Below, one piece after another: positions 10,013-23,113 of a stretch of DNA of 64,000 nucleotides. The translations under genes and the position numbers were made by a program. Numbering within the stretch: the stretch's first letter is position 1; each line of letters opens with the position of its first letter. This DNA is from Styela clava (lineage: Eukaryota; Chordata; Ascidiacea; Stolidobranchia; Styelidae), in NCBI RefSeq assembly GCF_964204865.1, contig NC_135251.1:13268001-13332000 (forward strand). Direction: 5' to 3'. The notes under the pieces are model-generated. The model had not been told where the DNA came from and searched no databases. It saw only the letters and a program-made list of their open reading frames with translations.

Positions 10013-10977
10013 TAGTGAAACATAGGGAGAATTTTCCGAGGTCAAAGGTCGGAGAAACGTTCATATCTCAGGAAGAAGTATTGTACAGAACGGTACAGAA
10101 GTACCACCACTGTGAAGTGTAAGGGAGTACAGTTCTGTTTTTTTGTTGGATTTTTATAAAATGAAAAAATATGGAAATATATAATATTAAATCAATAGTA
10201 GGAATTTATAAGTATTTTTTTCATAATATGCAGTACACATTACAGTTCAGTTTTAATATAATTATTCTACAAAAAAAAAACGTGAAAAAAATAAAGAAAA
10301 TCTCACTTCTGCACTTTGTTAACTAAACGTCTCCCACCTGGAAGCTGAAAGGGGTTGTTTTCATTGTAGTGTTACTAAAACAGTACTCTCTAGTTTTTTT
10401 AGATTCATTGAAGATTGAGATAGAGAGTTTATTTCAATTTGTCAAACCAAGAAAACAATATACCACGTATGCCTGTATGTCAGTATGTGGAGCAGGAATA
10501 AAGAGTTATGTTCTGAAATGATTTTGTTTACGAGAAACGTTAGGTACAGATGTGGATGTCGAATTAATATACAAAACTACAAGGGATAAGGCCATAAGGG
10601 GCTGTAAAATCTGAAAATGTCGAAATCCAAGTGATTTATTCTACAATTTCAGAATTTAGTTTTGAATTTCAATATTTTAAAGTGGGAATTTTACATAATA
10701 CAGACTATTTCAGTATTTGTAATACATAAATAGATAAATGTTAGTTTCTAATCATAAACAATGAATTCTGCAGAAAAGTCTGAAATTCAGTAGGAATTAA
10801 TATTAAAATATTAGGCATGTTTTGCAGAATAGTTTTGAATTTTAATTGGTCATACTGCTGTACTGACATTACAGCATTAATAGCCTACTAATTAAGCATA
10901 ACATAGATTTTGAGAAATTGAAAGCTAAAAACCATTTTAATGTTTTTTTGCTTATTTTCTTAAACTTATGTTTTTAG
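10013..10977. other. Intergenic sequence upstream of EXT2
   Basis: AT-rich, with no ORF of interest. It must hold the EXT2 promoter and 5' UTR exon or the trans-splice region; no clear TATA box or other motif was recognised. A pyrimidine-rich tract ending in TTTTTAG at 10977 lies 10 bases before the EXT2 ATG. Confidence 0.4.
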
Positions 10978-13900
10978 AAATTCTATCATGTATAGGGTAA
11001 AAAATGATTCTAGGAGTGTTAGGGGGGTCCGAGCAGTTTATGTTGCTGCCATTTTCACACTTTTGCTGTTTATAGTCATCTTATTATGGATCAGTTTCCC
11101 TTTGCGTCCACATAGTGAAGAATTGGAAAGGCGGAGGAAACTTAAACTAGACATGGCTGCGAATCTACCAGAAAAAGTTGTTACAAAATTCAATGCTTTG
11201 CCATCAGAAACTGGAGATCTGAATTGTCGTATGTACAGTTGCTTCAATGTGTATAAGTGCGACGGTCAAGCAAAAAATCAAAATAAAATATCGGTTTATT
11301 TGTATCCACTCGCGAAGTATGTGACTGAAACTGGTGATGAGCTGACGCCCTCTATTTCAAAGGAATTTTATGAACTGTATACTGCGATAGCCGACAGTGA
11401 ATATTTCACTGATGATCCTAATAATGCTTGTCTCTTTATACCACCCGTGGATTTACTCAATCAAAATAATTTGAATGTGAAAGATGTTGCACAAGTGCTT
11501 TCCTCATTACCTTATTGGAATGAAGGAGCAAATCACATACTTTTTAATATGGTGCCAGGAAGCTACCCAGAATTCAACACTGTATTGGATGTACCACATG
11601 AGAAAGCTATTATCGCTGGTGGTGGATTTTCTCATTGGACGTATCGTCCCGAATACGACATCAGTATACCAGTGTTCAGTTCAGTCGTAAACAGCATAGA
11701 CCTCGCTGAGAAACCCTTGAATCTTTTTCGTTCATGGCTACTGATTTCATCACAAACTAATATACACTCTGAGACTAGGTAAATTATTTTAATTGATTAG
11801 TTTTACTAATAACAATAAGTGAATATAAAAATACATGACAAAAATTATATTATTCCATAGATCCTTCTTGGGAAAGATTGAGTCTCAAGAACATGATGTA
11901 CTTTTACTTGAGAAATGCAGAAATGTACCTGAAGATGTTTCATTACAATTACGAAGATGCAATAGTAATCAAATGAAACATGAAAAATATCCAGAGGTCG
12001 GTTATATGTTGAAAAATTTTGCTATCAATATTTTTAATGCATTTTCGAACAAGGATCTTATTATTGTTTTCACATTTTTTTTTGTTAAATATCGAGAAGG
12101 ATTGTGCCCAATCCATCTATCTGGTTCTCGTCCATTTAGTTTGACTCATTAAAGTTGGGTCATCCTAATTGGATAGTTAAGTCTATATATAAGGTTTGTG
12201 GAAACAGCATTTGGCAGAAGTTAATTTACACTACCTCATCTGATTTATTTGAAATGAGGGTTGTGTTTTAAGGGTTGATGTAATTGGATGATATCACACT
12301 ATGGGCTGATTTTTGCCGTGAGCATTGCATATTATGTAATTAAAAATTTGAAAATATTCTATAATATCCATTCAGTTTGATCCCCATTCATATTTATACT
12401 ATACTCCTAAACAAGAATTTATTATTAATTGAAATTGTCAATAACTACAGATTAGAATCGTGACAACAGCTTTATTAATTAATGGAATACAAAAACATTC
12501 ATATTGACATTCAGATCCTACAAGATGGTGTATTTTGTCTCATACTGAGAAGTGCTCGCCTCGGTCAATCTACGCTTTCAGATGTTTTGAAGGCAGGATG
12601 CATCCCTGTTTTCGCAACCGATGGTTACATCAAACCATTCTCAGAAGTTGTAGACTGGACTCGTGCTTCGGTTACAGTTCGTTATGAAGATTTACCCAAT
12701 GTTGTCAATATTCTTAGGAAAATTTCACCAACTGAAGTGAAGTTGAAACAAAAAAGGGTTTGTTTTTATACTAATAATACAATCCATGAACTATTTTATG
12801 ATCAGTTTTGTCTCAATGATGGTTTTTGAAGTTTCAATGATTATTTTTCAGATAGTTTAATTCTGTAGGGATATTAATTTTTTTTCTATATACGAGGCAA
12901 GTTTGAAATGGGTAATCTTGTTTGGAAATTGCGGGAAGTAGATTTTCTTCTGAATCCAACAGTTTAAAATTGATATTTTGTATATTAGCTCTAGAGTTAT
13001 TTTTGTTTCAAATTCAGTGATGTTTATATGTGTTGTTATTTAAAAGTGCATAGAAAATTACAAACTGGAAGTACAAGGAATAATATAGGCCTACTTCCTA
13101 CAAATTGGCTTTCGTGTCAGTAAAACATTTAAAAGTTTCCTATTTGGTCTAATATCCATTTAGCAACCTGAAGTCGGTTGTTATCATAGTTTGCAGACAA
13201 CCGAGCGTCTGTGTACTATTATGAGTAAGAAAAGTTCTTAATGGCCACAGTTTTACTAGTCGATTTCCTGTTTGTGGGTTTAGGGTGATGGGATTAGGCT
13301 CAACTTAATGTTTGGAATGTCTGATGCTAAGATAGCTAGATCAACTTGCTAACCACTAGTCTATGTGTTATATTGGTCTATTAGATTGGTATATTTTTAA
13401 AATTAAGCAGCTATTTGTGCTGAATTGTGTTTCAGAACTGTTTGAATTGACAACAGTTTATTCGGTGTGTAGAAACAAAAAAAAATATGGTCAAAAAAAT
13501 ATTACAAAAATTTTGATTAGCGCTTACTAAGAATAAAAAATTAATGCATATTTGGGCCTGTTATTTATAATAATATTTAGGCTCAGAACCCCTTTGTGAA
13601 AGAATTTTTATTTAAATTTCAGGTAAAATGGATCTGGGACAACTATTTCAGTTCTATGTCTGCTATTGCATTGACGACACTTCGGGTTATAAACGACAGA
13701 ATATTTACTCATAAAGCATTAAAATATGAAGATTGGAATGAACCTGTTGGATCAAAAAGCATTAAATCACCTTTGTTTCTACCTTTGATTTCACCAAAAG
13801 AGGACGGTAAGTGTCACAGATGTCTGTGAAAGATTAAAAGGGTTAAATCAGGGTGTTATTCTGTGAATACCTTGGGGATCATAATAAATTGATTAGAAAA

Positions 13901-16900
13901 TTGACTATCTAAGGATATTAAAATAGCTGGATGAGTTTCAAAAGTAGTGATATTCAGATAATACAATTAATGCTGCTATTAATCCAATGCTTTTTATGCA
14001 CATTCAACTTTGAACAAGGCTCTGTGCAAGCAGCGACTTCTACATAAGGAGCTAGGTTACTTAAGAAAGATCGGAATCTTTTTGGTTCCACTCCACATTG
14101 CTTACCCAATTTTTACACCCTGGAAGGCCCTTAATAATTTTAATTTTGTTATGAAGTCAGTTCTCAATATATCTTATTAAAGCAGGTCTGTTGTTTTTTA
14201 ATCAGTAATTGTTCCAAGTATTCCCACTTCATTTAATACATCTGTGAGGGCCAAAAAGTATATTGTATATATAAATTCCCTCTGCAATTTAAAAAAAATT
14301 ATAAGACTTTATGGACACTTTATAGATATTAATTTGCTACATAACAAAAAAATTTGAAGAATTATTAGAACCTAGTTTCCATGTGTTGTGTATAGGTTCC
14401 TTTCTTACATTTTTTGGCGATTGTTATAGTAATTTCACCTAATATTCATAAAATTAATTCACAGGTTTTACAGCAATAGTGCTGGCATATGATCGAATAG
14501 ACAGTTTATATCAAGTTGTTTCTGCTATTGATAAAGTTCCAAGTTTAAAGAAGGTCATTGTGGTTTGGAACAATCAAAAGAAACCTCCCCCACCTAAAGA
14601 AGAATGGCCTGTTATCACTCGACCAGTTAAAGTAATAAGGACGACCTCAAACAAACTTAGTAACAGGTAGGAGGTCGTAGAACTTTTTTTTAAACTTTGG
14701 TTGCTAACTGTGTTATTGGGGTGTTAGATCGTTTTCATAAAATGTTGTTATTGTTGGAGTTGTTGTTAATAAATCACTTCTCTACACAATTAATGGACCA
14801 ATTGGTTTCAAGTTTACAGTACAGATGATGGAGATTCGAGATTACATTTTTTACAAATTTTTCTGAACGTTCGGTAGATATACCAATATCCCACTCTTAA
14901 TTTTGTAGGTTTTTCTATTTAGATTTCACATCTTTGTACAATTCCTTAAACAATTCGCTGGAATTTCGATCACATTACTCATATGACTTCATGTTTTTTC
15001 ATGTTATTGCTCCCTTGTTTTTATACAAGCCAGTCTAAGTATTGGCGATCTACGGAATCAAATTGTAATAAACCCCTGTTGTCGAAGGAGAGAATTTATC
15101 ATAATAGATACAGTGGAAGTCGTTTCTAGAGATAATGGCTGTGAAGGTCTAATGACTCATATGACAGTAATTTAATCTCCTTATCCAACTATATTTGTAG
15201 ATTTTATCCATTTGCTGACATAGAAACAGAAGCCATACTTGCAATTGATGATGACATTGTAATGCTGACTGCTGATGAGATAGAATATGGATATCAGGTA
15301 ATATGGTTTGGGATTAAATGTATGAAAATTTTACCTCAGAAGCTCGCATATTTCAAAACATTTTACAGAATTTAAATTTTATTTTTGTAAAAAAGGCTAT
15401 TTTTTTTGGTCAGAGTAGTAGACAATGAATGTGTGACAAACTTCACAGTATAAAATTATGGATTGAAGTTGCTCTTATTCTAATCTGATTCTAGGAAGTG
15501 GGTGTAATAAAAATGGGATATCATTTTTAATTTAATTTGCTATTTAATCCAAATTCTAGGACTAGCTTCTGAGTGAGAAATCTATATATTTGATCATTGA
15601 TTGATTTTAAATAATTATATTGGAAATGTGTGAATTTTCCTATTTTCCGATGAAATTATTCCATCAAGTGAGTCTATATAATTTTATAGTTTCTAATTTA
15701 TCACTAATCACTACCCAGGTTTGGAGAGAGTTTCCTGATAGATTGGTAGGTTTTCCACCCAGACTACATCTGTGGGATGAAAATGGCCATCTCAAGTATG
15801 AATCGGAATGGACAAATGATGTATCGATTGTATTAACTGGTGCTGCATTCTATCATAAATACTTCAACCATTTGTTCTGGAATAAGTAAGTTGTAGAAAT
15901 ATCTATGTAAAAATACAGATTATTCGATTCAACATTTCTAGTTTCGGAATAAGAATTATGATCGACATTTGAGTTGTGTGCGAAATTGATATTTTTTAAC
16001 TGTTTATAATACGAGAACATTTTTAAACTTTTCATTGTGTGTTAACTTAATAGCCTTTTAGTGGTTTAACTACAGTTTAAGGCCAATCTTTACAAGGAAG
16101 GTGAAATTCGTCTTTAAGCTATTAGAAATTTCCTAATACAATCTGTCCATTTGGGGAGAGAATGTAACTTTTGGTATTTCAATATATTTAAACAAACTTT
16201 TTTTTAAATTACGATACTATTCGCAAAATTGTATAAACATCTGTAAATGCTCGGTAATTGAATTTTATAAAATATTGATTGAGTACTCGAAAATTTTTGC
16301 TTCGGATTATATAAAATTATTGGTACTCTTGAAGTATGCAACCGGAACCGGAACCTGGTACACAACCTGAGTTGGGGTTGTGCGCCATCTTGGTGCAAAT
16401 ACTTCAGGAGATCCAAATTATCTATGTCCACTGACGCATTTGGTATGGTTGAGTGTTTTTGGCTGTGACAATGTTGATTTCAATCTTTGTTTAATACATC
16501 ATTAGGATGCCAGATGGAATTCGAGATTTTGTTGATGATCACATGAATTGTGAGGATATTGCTATGAATTTCTTGATCAGCAATTATACAGGAAAAGCCC
16601 CGATCAAAGTGACTCCCAGAAAGAAATTCAAATGTTCAGAATGTCTAACTGGAGGAAGTTTATCACTTGAACAATCTCACATGGTGGAAAGGTAAACTCT
16701 TATTTCAATCTATTTCATGCTGAGAGATGAAGCTATTATTCAAATATTTGAATATGTGCAAATTTTCACAGTCAATTGGAGTCAAAAAGTCCTATTATAT
16801 TAGAGTCTAGATTTTTGTCAGCTGAAGTTGGATTGGAATTAATATACAGACTGCATGGATAAAGGACTTCAATTTTATGAAAACTATCTGAGATAATATT

Positions 16901-17314
16901 TTTGAATATGGAATATTGAATACATTTAAATTGAATCATGTATAGAAGAGAAATTTGCAGAGTCTTTGTGAATTTGTTATTGCAGAAAAGTCAGGATAAA
17001 GGTTGTTTTGACATAGAAGTGAAAATGAAAAACATTCTGAATTATTCTCATACTTTGTATCAGATATGTACAATTTGGAATGTATTCGAATGTTTGATTC
17101 ATTTCGCTCATCGCTGTCCATAGGTTAGTTTTGTAAAAAAAAGTTCTCTTTGTTTAATTGAAATATATTTTCCAGGTCGACCTGCATGAATCATTTCATG
17201 GAAGTATATGGAACATTGCCGTTGAAAACTGTTAATTTTAGAGCAGATCCTGTCCTTTACATGGATGAATTTCCTGATCGATTAAAAGCATTTCCAGATA
17301 TGGGTTCCTTGTAA
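10978..17314 (+). CDS. EXT2: Exostosin-2, heparan sulfate co-polymerase (EXT2)
   Basis: ATG is at 10988 after an acceptor-like TTTTTAG at 10977. Coding exons are 10988-11778, 11861-11996, 12515-12757, 13623-13806, 14465-14666, 15201-15297, 15719-15885, 16506-16691 and 17176-17314; all phases agree and give 714 residues (human EXT2 has 718). It is a Golgi type II membrane protein with a transmembrane helix at about 17-37. The GT47 exostosin domain follows (about 75-400, with [30 protein letters not shown] and LRSARLGQ). The GT64 domain runs from about 451 to the end and holds the metal-binding motif AIDDD (Asp 535-537), [16 protein letters not shown] and [10 protein letters not shown]. The protein ends FPDMGSL, as in vertebrates. 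EXT2 works with EXT1 to elongate heparan sulfate. No damage is seen. Identity is very secure. Confidence 0.96.
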
Positions 17315-17620
17315 CATACTTCATTCCATTATATAACTGAATAGAGCATTCGTAAAAGCAAAAGATGCTTGTGTTATTTACCAGATCTAATGAGTAAAAT
17401 TTTGATTTCTCCTCTCGATTTCTGTGCCAATGGCTTTGCTTTTAGCAAAGATCGGGATCTTTAAAGTGCATGTCGTAAATTATTCATTCGCGCAAATTAA
17501 GTTACATTATATTAGGTTCATTCAAGTTTGCATTTTCACTTTTACATAGCTATTTTAAACATACTATGTGTTTGACAGTTCTGAAATATAATTTGTACTA
17601 AACTTTCTTAGAAAATTGGG

Positions 17621-17822
17621 CGCTCCAGAAGTGTGTGTACCAATATGGAGGTAACTAATTTTGTTCGCCTACTTTACATCAAGTTGTGTAAAGTGACTAA
17701 AAGCTATGGGCAGGGGGGTATATTCACTTGGCTAACACATACAGTCTCCGAACGTGTAATAGAACTAAAATAAGAAAAAAATCGGAATAAGCCTAACCTG
17801 GTACACACACTATGGAAGTACC
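17621..17822 (+). mobile_element. MITE family A, copy 1
   Basis: About 200 bases with short inverted ends, AGTGTGTGTACCA on the left and TGGTACACACACT on the right. The body includes TTTTGTTCGCCTACTTTACA and GAACTAAAATAAG. At least four other copies lie in this window (32861, 53065, 57034, 57587). No coding capacity. Confidence 0.7.
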
Positions 17823-18363
17823 GAAAATTATAATTAATCTCATTGAAGCACATCCCAACCCCTCAGAGATTTATTTTTATTGGACTGGTGTAGATTCGAA
17901 CCCAGGGGCCAGGATCTTATTCAATTTTATCCACTGCCTATGTTTACTTAATATATCAGCGAAACGGTGCAGAAATTTCAGTTTGCACTTTTTTTTTTCA
18001 TCATGTTTTATTTTGTTCAATGCCATCATCATATTTTGCTTTATTGAATACCAGCATATTCGACTATTGCCTTCCATGGAGGATGAACTGATTGTATTTT
18101 TTCATGTTCTTTCTTTGATCTCTTTGTATTTATTGGTTACTTTTGTTTTCTGTAGTTTATATTTTTAAAAGCAGTTATTAAGTGAGTCGTGATGCCTGTA
18201 CCGTACAGCGGTATCTGAATATCCCCTGAATTTTGTTTGTTTGTGAATTTTTTGAATTATTCCCTCTAGTAGTAAAATCCTAATATATGTCCAACCTCAA
18301 AAATTTGACACAAATGTATATTTTGCTACGATTATGACAAAATTCGGACGAGAAAAACAAATA

Positions 18364-18588
18364 CAGGGTGTCCAAAAAGTTTCGCCCGATTTCATAGCAA
18401 TACCAATTGCAAATTTGAATAAATTTTGTTGTATGATAAATGGGGACTATGACATCCACCACTATAACATCCAACATCTATAACATCCAATTAGATACAG
18501 GCTGACTATTAATCTTTTTTATAATTAAGAAAAAATAACATTTGATTATAAAGACTTTATAATTGGGCGAATCTTTTTGGACACCCTG
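18364..18588. mobile_element. Tc1/mariner-like MITE with TA target site
   Basis: The terminal inverted repeats are CAGGGTGTCCAAAAAGTTTC on the left and the related ATCTTTTTGGACACCCTG on the right, with CGCCC/GGGCG just inside. TA flanks both ends (18362-18363 and 18589-18590). The element is 225 bases and has no ORF. The ends and TA target fit the IS630/Tc1/mariner group. Confidence 0.75.
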
Positions 18589-19820
18589 TAGATTCATCAA
18601 TTTGTACTATCAAAAAATCTTCATTATCGATGGTTTCACGTTTGGTTGAACCCAATTTTTGAATGTCCAAATAACATATTCTTATTTGTCAGAGTAATTG
18701 TCTGTTACTAAAGTAGACCATGGCTGGATCATCAAAGAACATGAACCAGACTGTAAAGGTGGATGTTCACTTCATTACTTACTAGTAGTGTTTGATTTCC
18801 GTATGAATTTCTTCATTTTATCTGTAGCTTACTGCATCATGTATTCAGTTTCATGTTATATTATTTGTTTGGTCTCTTTTTTATATTCCATACATTATTA
18901 TAGTACCTTTGTAGTACAATTTTATATGATTTTCATTTCTTTGTTGATTCAAATAGTGTTCTCTGCTACTCCAATTGATTTTGATCTTCTTATGTCACCT
19001 TCTGGCTAAATATTTGACTATTTCTTTAAAATAACTTTTCTTATTGGTCAATAATTTCAGCATTGTTTTGTCATAATAGTTGGGTAACGTTTGTACAACT
19101 ATGTCTCATGTTCCTTATGTAGCAATTTTGAACTTCACTATATTTCTCTGCATTCGGATTTTTGTGACTCACTATTTTTTGGAGATACTACTTAAATTTC
19201 AGTATTATTTGTCGTAATGTGTAATGTAGCACTCTCTCTAGCTAGCAATTTCGAACTTCGATATTTTTCTTTGCCCTAGGTTTTTTGTTACTAATTTCAC
19301 TCAAATATGAGCGTGTTTTTTCATATGTAATTTTCCCCTTTTGTTAAAATATTGTTTATCTGTTAAAATATCTGTTTTCCTAAACTCGCTAAGACAAAGG
19401 ATTAAACCATTCCAGGAATCTTTTTTACCAATGATTATTTATGGAATGGATATCTTTGTGCTGGGTTGAAAGTCCCCTCATAGGGTTGAATTACCAAGTT
19501 TTTTTATGTTACCTTCTATTTATTATATTCTGATTGTCTTTTTATATATCATCAGCATTATATGTACAATGTTAAGTTCAGCTTTGCCAAGCAATAAAAT
19601 TTGTTGAAGTGTTAAGCAGGTGGTAATATTTCTGGAACCTCGTTCAGTTTAGCTTGGGATTCTTGATGTCACGGCAGTTGGCGAAATTGTCGTGGAAGGG
19701 CTTTTAAGTTCGGATCTATTCGCAGTAAGGTTGTTCACGTTGACGCTAGTCTATCCGATAGCGCAGGTCCATGCATCTGCAACGTACGTTTGTTTGATTA
19801 TTCCATATCGTACGTGGACT
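18589..19820. other. Intergenic stretch without a recognised gene
   Basis: T-rich sequence. The open frame at 18698-19009 is very hydrophobic because of base composition and shows no family resemblance. Confidence 0.4.
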
Positions 19821-19821
19821 G

Positions 19822-20135
19822 GTGAAGCCGTGGTTCGCCGTATGATTTAGCCGCCTTTATCAGGTTCCTTGTCCCCACCTCTGATTACCCTTTGTGGGTT
19901 CGAATCCCATGTGGGGATAGTTATGTGCAGGGGGACTGCTGGACTCTTCGCCACCATAGGGTGGTTCACGTAACCGCCGGTCGGTTACGGCTTCCTCCAC
20001 CATCAAGTCCATGCTTTCGAAAACAAATACCTGCCTAACTAATCCCATACTCGACTTGAACTGGTAACCGGACGAAAGGCCGTGGTTCGCCATATGATTA
20101 AGCCGGCTTCCGGCCATGTAAATCCTATCCTATCT
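19822..20135 (+). mobile_element. SINE copy with a duplicated 3' fragment at its front
   Basis: 19878-20135 is a SINE lacking the A-box half: it contains TGGGTTCGAATCCCATG, then GGTTCACGTAACCGCCGGTC, then TCAAGTCCATGCTTTCGAAAAC, and an ATCCTATCC tail. 19822-19877 is a 3'-body fragment of the same family (GCCGTGGTTCGCCGTATGAT through CTTGTCCCC) fused head-on to it. The same 3'-body sequence recurs at about 20077 in its normal place. Confidence 0.7.
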
Positions 20136-20232
20136 AGATTTGACGAGGATCCGACCCTGTAAATCACGCAATCAGACCCAGCGACACCTTCGGGCTACGG
20201 TATAAGGACATGTCTTGCATAAAGCACAATTT

Positions 20233-20254
20233 TTTATTACTGAGATTCTTTATT
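20233..20254 (-). promoter_or_regulatory. Polyadenylation signals of the downstream pentraxin-like gene
   Basis: Two AATAAA hexamers on the - strand: one overlapping the stop codon (20249-20254) and one 15 bases further on (20233-20238). Confidence 0.5.
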
Positions 20255-23113
20255 TGACTTTGTGAACAATAACATTACTTGGCGTCATATCTACCACGTC
20301 ATCGATGGGGCATTTATTCGACAATGCAATATCTTGCATCTCTTCGATTGATAGTAGTCGTGCCCAAATACTAAAGTTTCGAATTCTTCCATTGAATGCT
20401 TTGTTTTTGTCGAAGCATCCACCAACACATCCTTGTCTTTGCCCGATGATTATTTTTCCCCCAGCCGGTATTTCCCCAAGTCCTTCAAATTGAATCTCCG
20501 CAACATAGTCTCCGTTGAGATAAGCGTAAACTTTCTTTGAAAACATGTTGTCGTATGCGAGGCAGAAACTGTATTCAGTATTCCCTTCCAATGCTAATTT
20601 TATACGATCATATATCCCCTTTACACCAACTTGCAGATAAGGGACGCCGTCTATAATTTCACCGATTGATGATATGAGGTCGATTTCATCTCCAGCAGCG
20701 TAAGTCCCAACAGTTCCTGGAACTGAACCATCATTTGCTGTTGTCACCCATGCACATATAGTCGCACTTCTCAAAGACGGTGCCGCGCCAGTGTATTCAA
20801 CATAATGCACTGTCTTATCTGAATTTGCCAAAGTGAAGTCTGAACTTTTGCATTCTGGAATAAACATAATAACTTAGTACAATGCTAAATTTATTTCATT
20901 GTTGAATGTTGCTATTTTTATTGGACCTAAGGTGGCCATATGAATTGTATTGAAAAATCGGTGTTGTTGTCAAGACGAATTTTTAGTGCGGTACAAATTT
21001 ATTTTCTTTATTACTTGGGGACCAGGAAATCCGATATATAACCCAAATTTAGGCTGTTTTATTTTTATTCATGGGAACATTATTTTTATTCTGTCAAGTG
21101 TGTCCGACTACGCCACAGCTGTTTGGGGGCGAGGGTCGAGCGACGAATTTTAGAGGTCGCGGTCGGCACACCAATTTCACACGAAGTTCGATATTTATTG
21201 AAACTAGTGCAAAACATAAATCTCACGATTTCGAATATGATCGGAGTAGCGGCGCTTTCGTAACAATGCGTTTTGATTGTTAGACCCGAGAAGTGGCGGG
21301 TTTTTTAAATCACCCGCGGGCCGCACAGAAGTATCAAGCGGGCCGTATGTTGTGCAGGCTAATCTTAGCGCCAAATCAAACCAAGTAGAGTTTACTTGGT
21401 TTGACTGTCGCTAAGATTAATTATTACTTATCGATCTTAAGATCGGTAAGTTTATTGATAGGTATTTGTCTGTATGTCTGTCTGTGTGTCTGTTAGATGC
21501 ACGCGATATCTCACGAAAGCGAGATTGAATCTGCTCCAGATTTTGCATGTGTATTCATCTTATCTCGGACCAGAAGCCTATTGATTTTGGGCGAATTATG
21601 TCGTATAATTAGCGAGTTACAAGAGCGGATGAATCGAAACTGCAGTTTCTGTTTTGGGGGATCCCCTAACTATCGATCGATAAGTCTTCGGTTTCCAACC
21701 GATATTCTCGTTGTTTTTTTACTCTGTATTTTCATCTGTTCACCCGTGGTTTTTGATACATGGTAAACGATTTTGCATGAGTCATCAAACTATCAAACCC
21801 ATTGCTTCACTTATAGCACACAGAATATTTTGAGAGTAATTCTAACTTCAAACTCTTACCTTCTTGCTGAATAAACTTTCCATACGGCTGAACGCTATCA
21901 AGCTGGATATCCACGATAGTGTCATCGGGACAAACATTGTTATTCATTATTGCCACAATTTCTTCATCGCTGAGTTTTCGTTCCCAGATCATAATACCAC
22001 TGACTTTGCCTTTGTAGCCATCCATTGAATCGTTACGAGACTTCCCGATTAATAATTCGCCTCCACTTGGCAGCGCCTTCATGTTATTCATTATTAGTGG
22101 AGGGCCAGAATTTCCATTCAAGTTTCTGTAAATTTTTCCTTCTACGGTATCAAATATTTGGCAAGTCAGCAATCCTGAATTTGCAGGAAATTTCATATTC
22201 CGTATCACATTTCTTTGATCGCCGATATTCAAATGAATGTCGAATCCATCCTTTGATTTTACACCATAGTTGAGAAATGCATTTAACTGTTTGTCAGTGG
22301 AATAACTTTGCATGACACCAAGAACCAAACCATCGGTGTCAGCTTCAAAATATCTACATAAGGTGAAGACTGGCAGTTCAGGTAGGGTTCCAAGGTATCT
22401 AAGATAGCCTCCATCCAAATTGAATGAACTAGCGTTGCATTCTGAATTAAAATCATATAACTATTTCAAGATTCGTAATCCTTGTAAAATTAAAAATCCA
22501 GAAGCTCCAGGTTGTTAATAATGATAAACACACAATGCGTCTAACGTTACTCGTCTATTTTTATTCAAATTTTTTTCTAGGGTCGGACTTACTGAATAGG
22601 TAATATCCGAGTAAAGTCAAGAGGAACCAACCAACGAAAGCCTGAAATCGGTGCAAAATTGAGGGAATTTTGTAACACTGTTAGCGTCATATAATACCGA
22701 CTGCATAATTTCTTTTTCTCAAGTGTTTTTTAAATGTTTTGGCTATACCACAGTCCACAGCAAGATATTTTTGAATAGTATATATAGTTTGTTATGACAA
22801 TAAATAGCTAGATGCGATTTAGTGGTAAGCATTAAATTACATGAATTGACATTATTAATACGTTTCCTCGCAAGAAAATGGTATACATCGCTGCCACGTG
22901 TCTCTTTCATATATATGAGAACTAGTACATTGATGTGTAGCGAGTTACTTGATATATATTTACTTACTTATTATGAATCTATGCCAATCAAACAAATTTT
23001 TACCAAAAAAATAAATCTACAGCTCACTTACCTTTAGCAAATGAAGAGTCCACGTAAAAACTTAGCACAAACGCCACCAAAAACAGCGCTTCACAAGTTT
23101 TGGCACCCATCAT
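20250..23113 (-). CDS. Secreted protein with two pentraxin-like domains
   Basis: Three exons join in frame at phase 1: signal-peptide exon 23113-23032, domain exon B1 22441-21860 and domain exon A1 20854-20250 (- strand), giving 422 residues. The signal peptide is MMGAKTCEALFLVAFVLSFY followed by VDSSFA. Each domain shows the pentraxin pattern: first Cys in FTLC/TIC, second Cys in LLTC/SFCL, then 'P.GG..iG', then G.(I/V)...(I/M)W...LS.EE. In B1 the loop is GKSRNDSMDGYKGK. In A1 it is GQRQGCVGGCFD, the position of the pentraxin calcium loop GQ-E-QD..GG. Pentraxins are soluble pattern-recognition proteins, so this is probably a secreted lectin-like or immune protein. Its ligand is unknown. Calcium binding is doubtful because the acidic ligands are replaced. 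Confidence 0.72.
21361..21418. repeat. Imperfect hairpin in the B1-A1 intron
   Basis: AATCTTAGCG...TCAAACCAAGTA is followed after a few bases by TACTTGGTTTGA...CGCTAAGATT, making a stem of about 22 paired bases with a small internal mismatch. It is followed by a GTCTGT-type simple repeat (21468-21495). It is probably the end of a repeat element. Confidence 0.55.
22593..22641 (-). other. Possible 49-base cassette exon encoding a hydrophobic segment
   Basis: On the - strand it is bounded by ACCGATTTCAG and a perfect GTAAGT donor. In the frame that joins correctly to exon B1 it reads AFVGWFLLTLLGYYLF, a membrane-spanning-like segment. It cannot sit between the signal-peptide exon (phase 1) and B1 without shifting the frame, since 49 is not divisible by 3. 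It would therefore be either part of an alternative 5' end or a frame-breaking exon. Confidence 0.35.

Noticed and set aside
17812-18168. 118-codon open frame after EXT2
   Set aside because: It begins inside a MITE and has low-complexity hydrophobic composition with no family pattern.
18698-19009. 103-codon frame with several apparent transmembrane segments
   Set aside because: The hydrophobicity comes from T-rich sequence, and there is no supporting exon structure or family motif.
23032-23113. Signal exon shared by the upstream four-domain gene
   Set aside because: On the - strand it lies downstream of that gene's stop at 23614, so it can only serve the B1-A1 gene.
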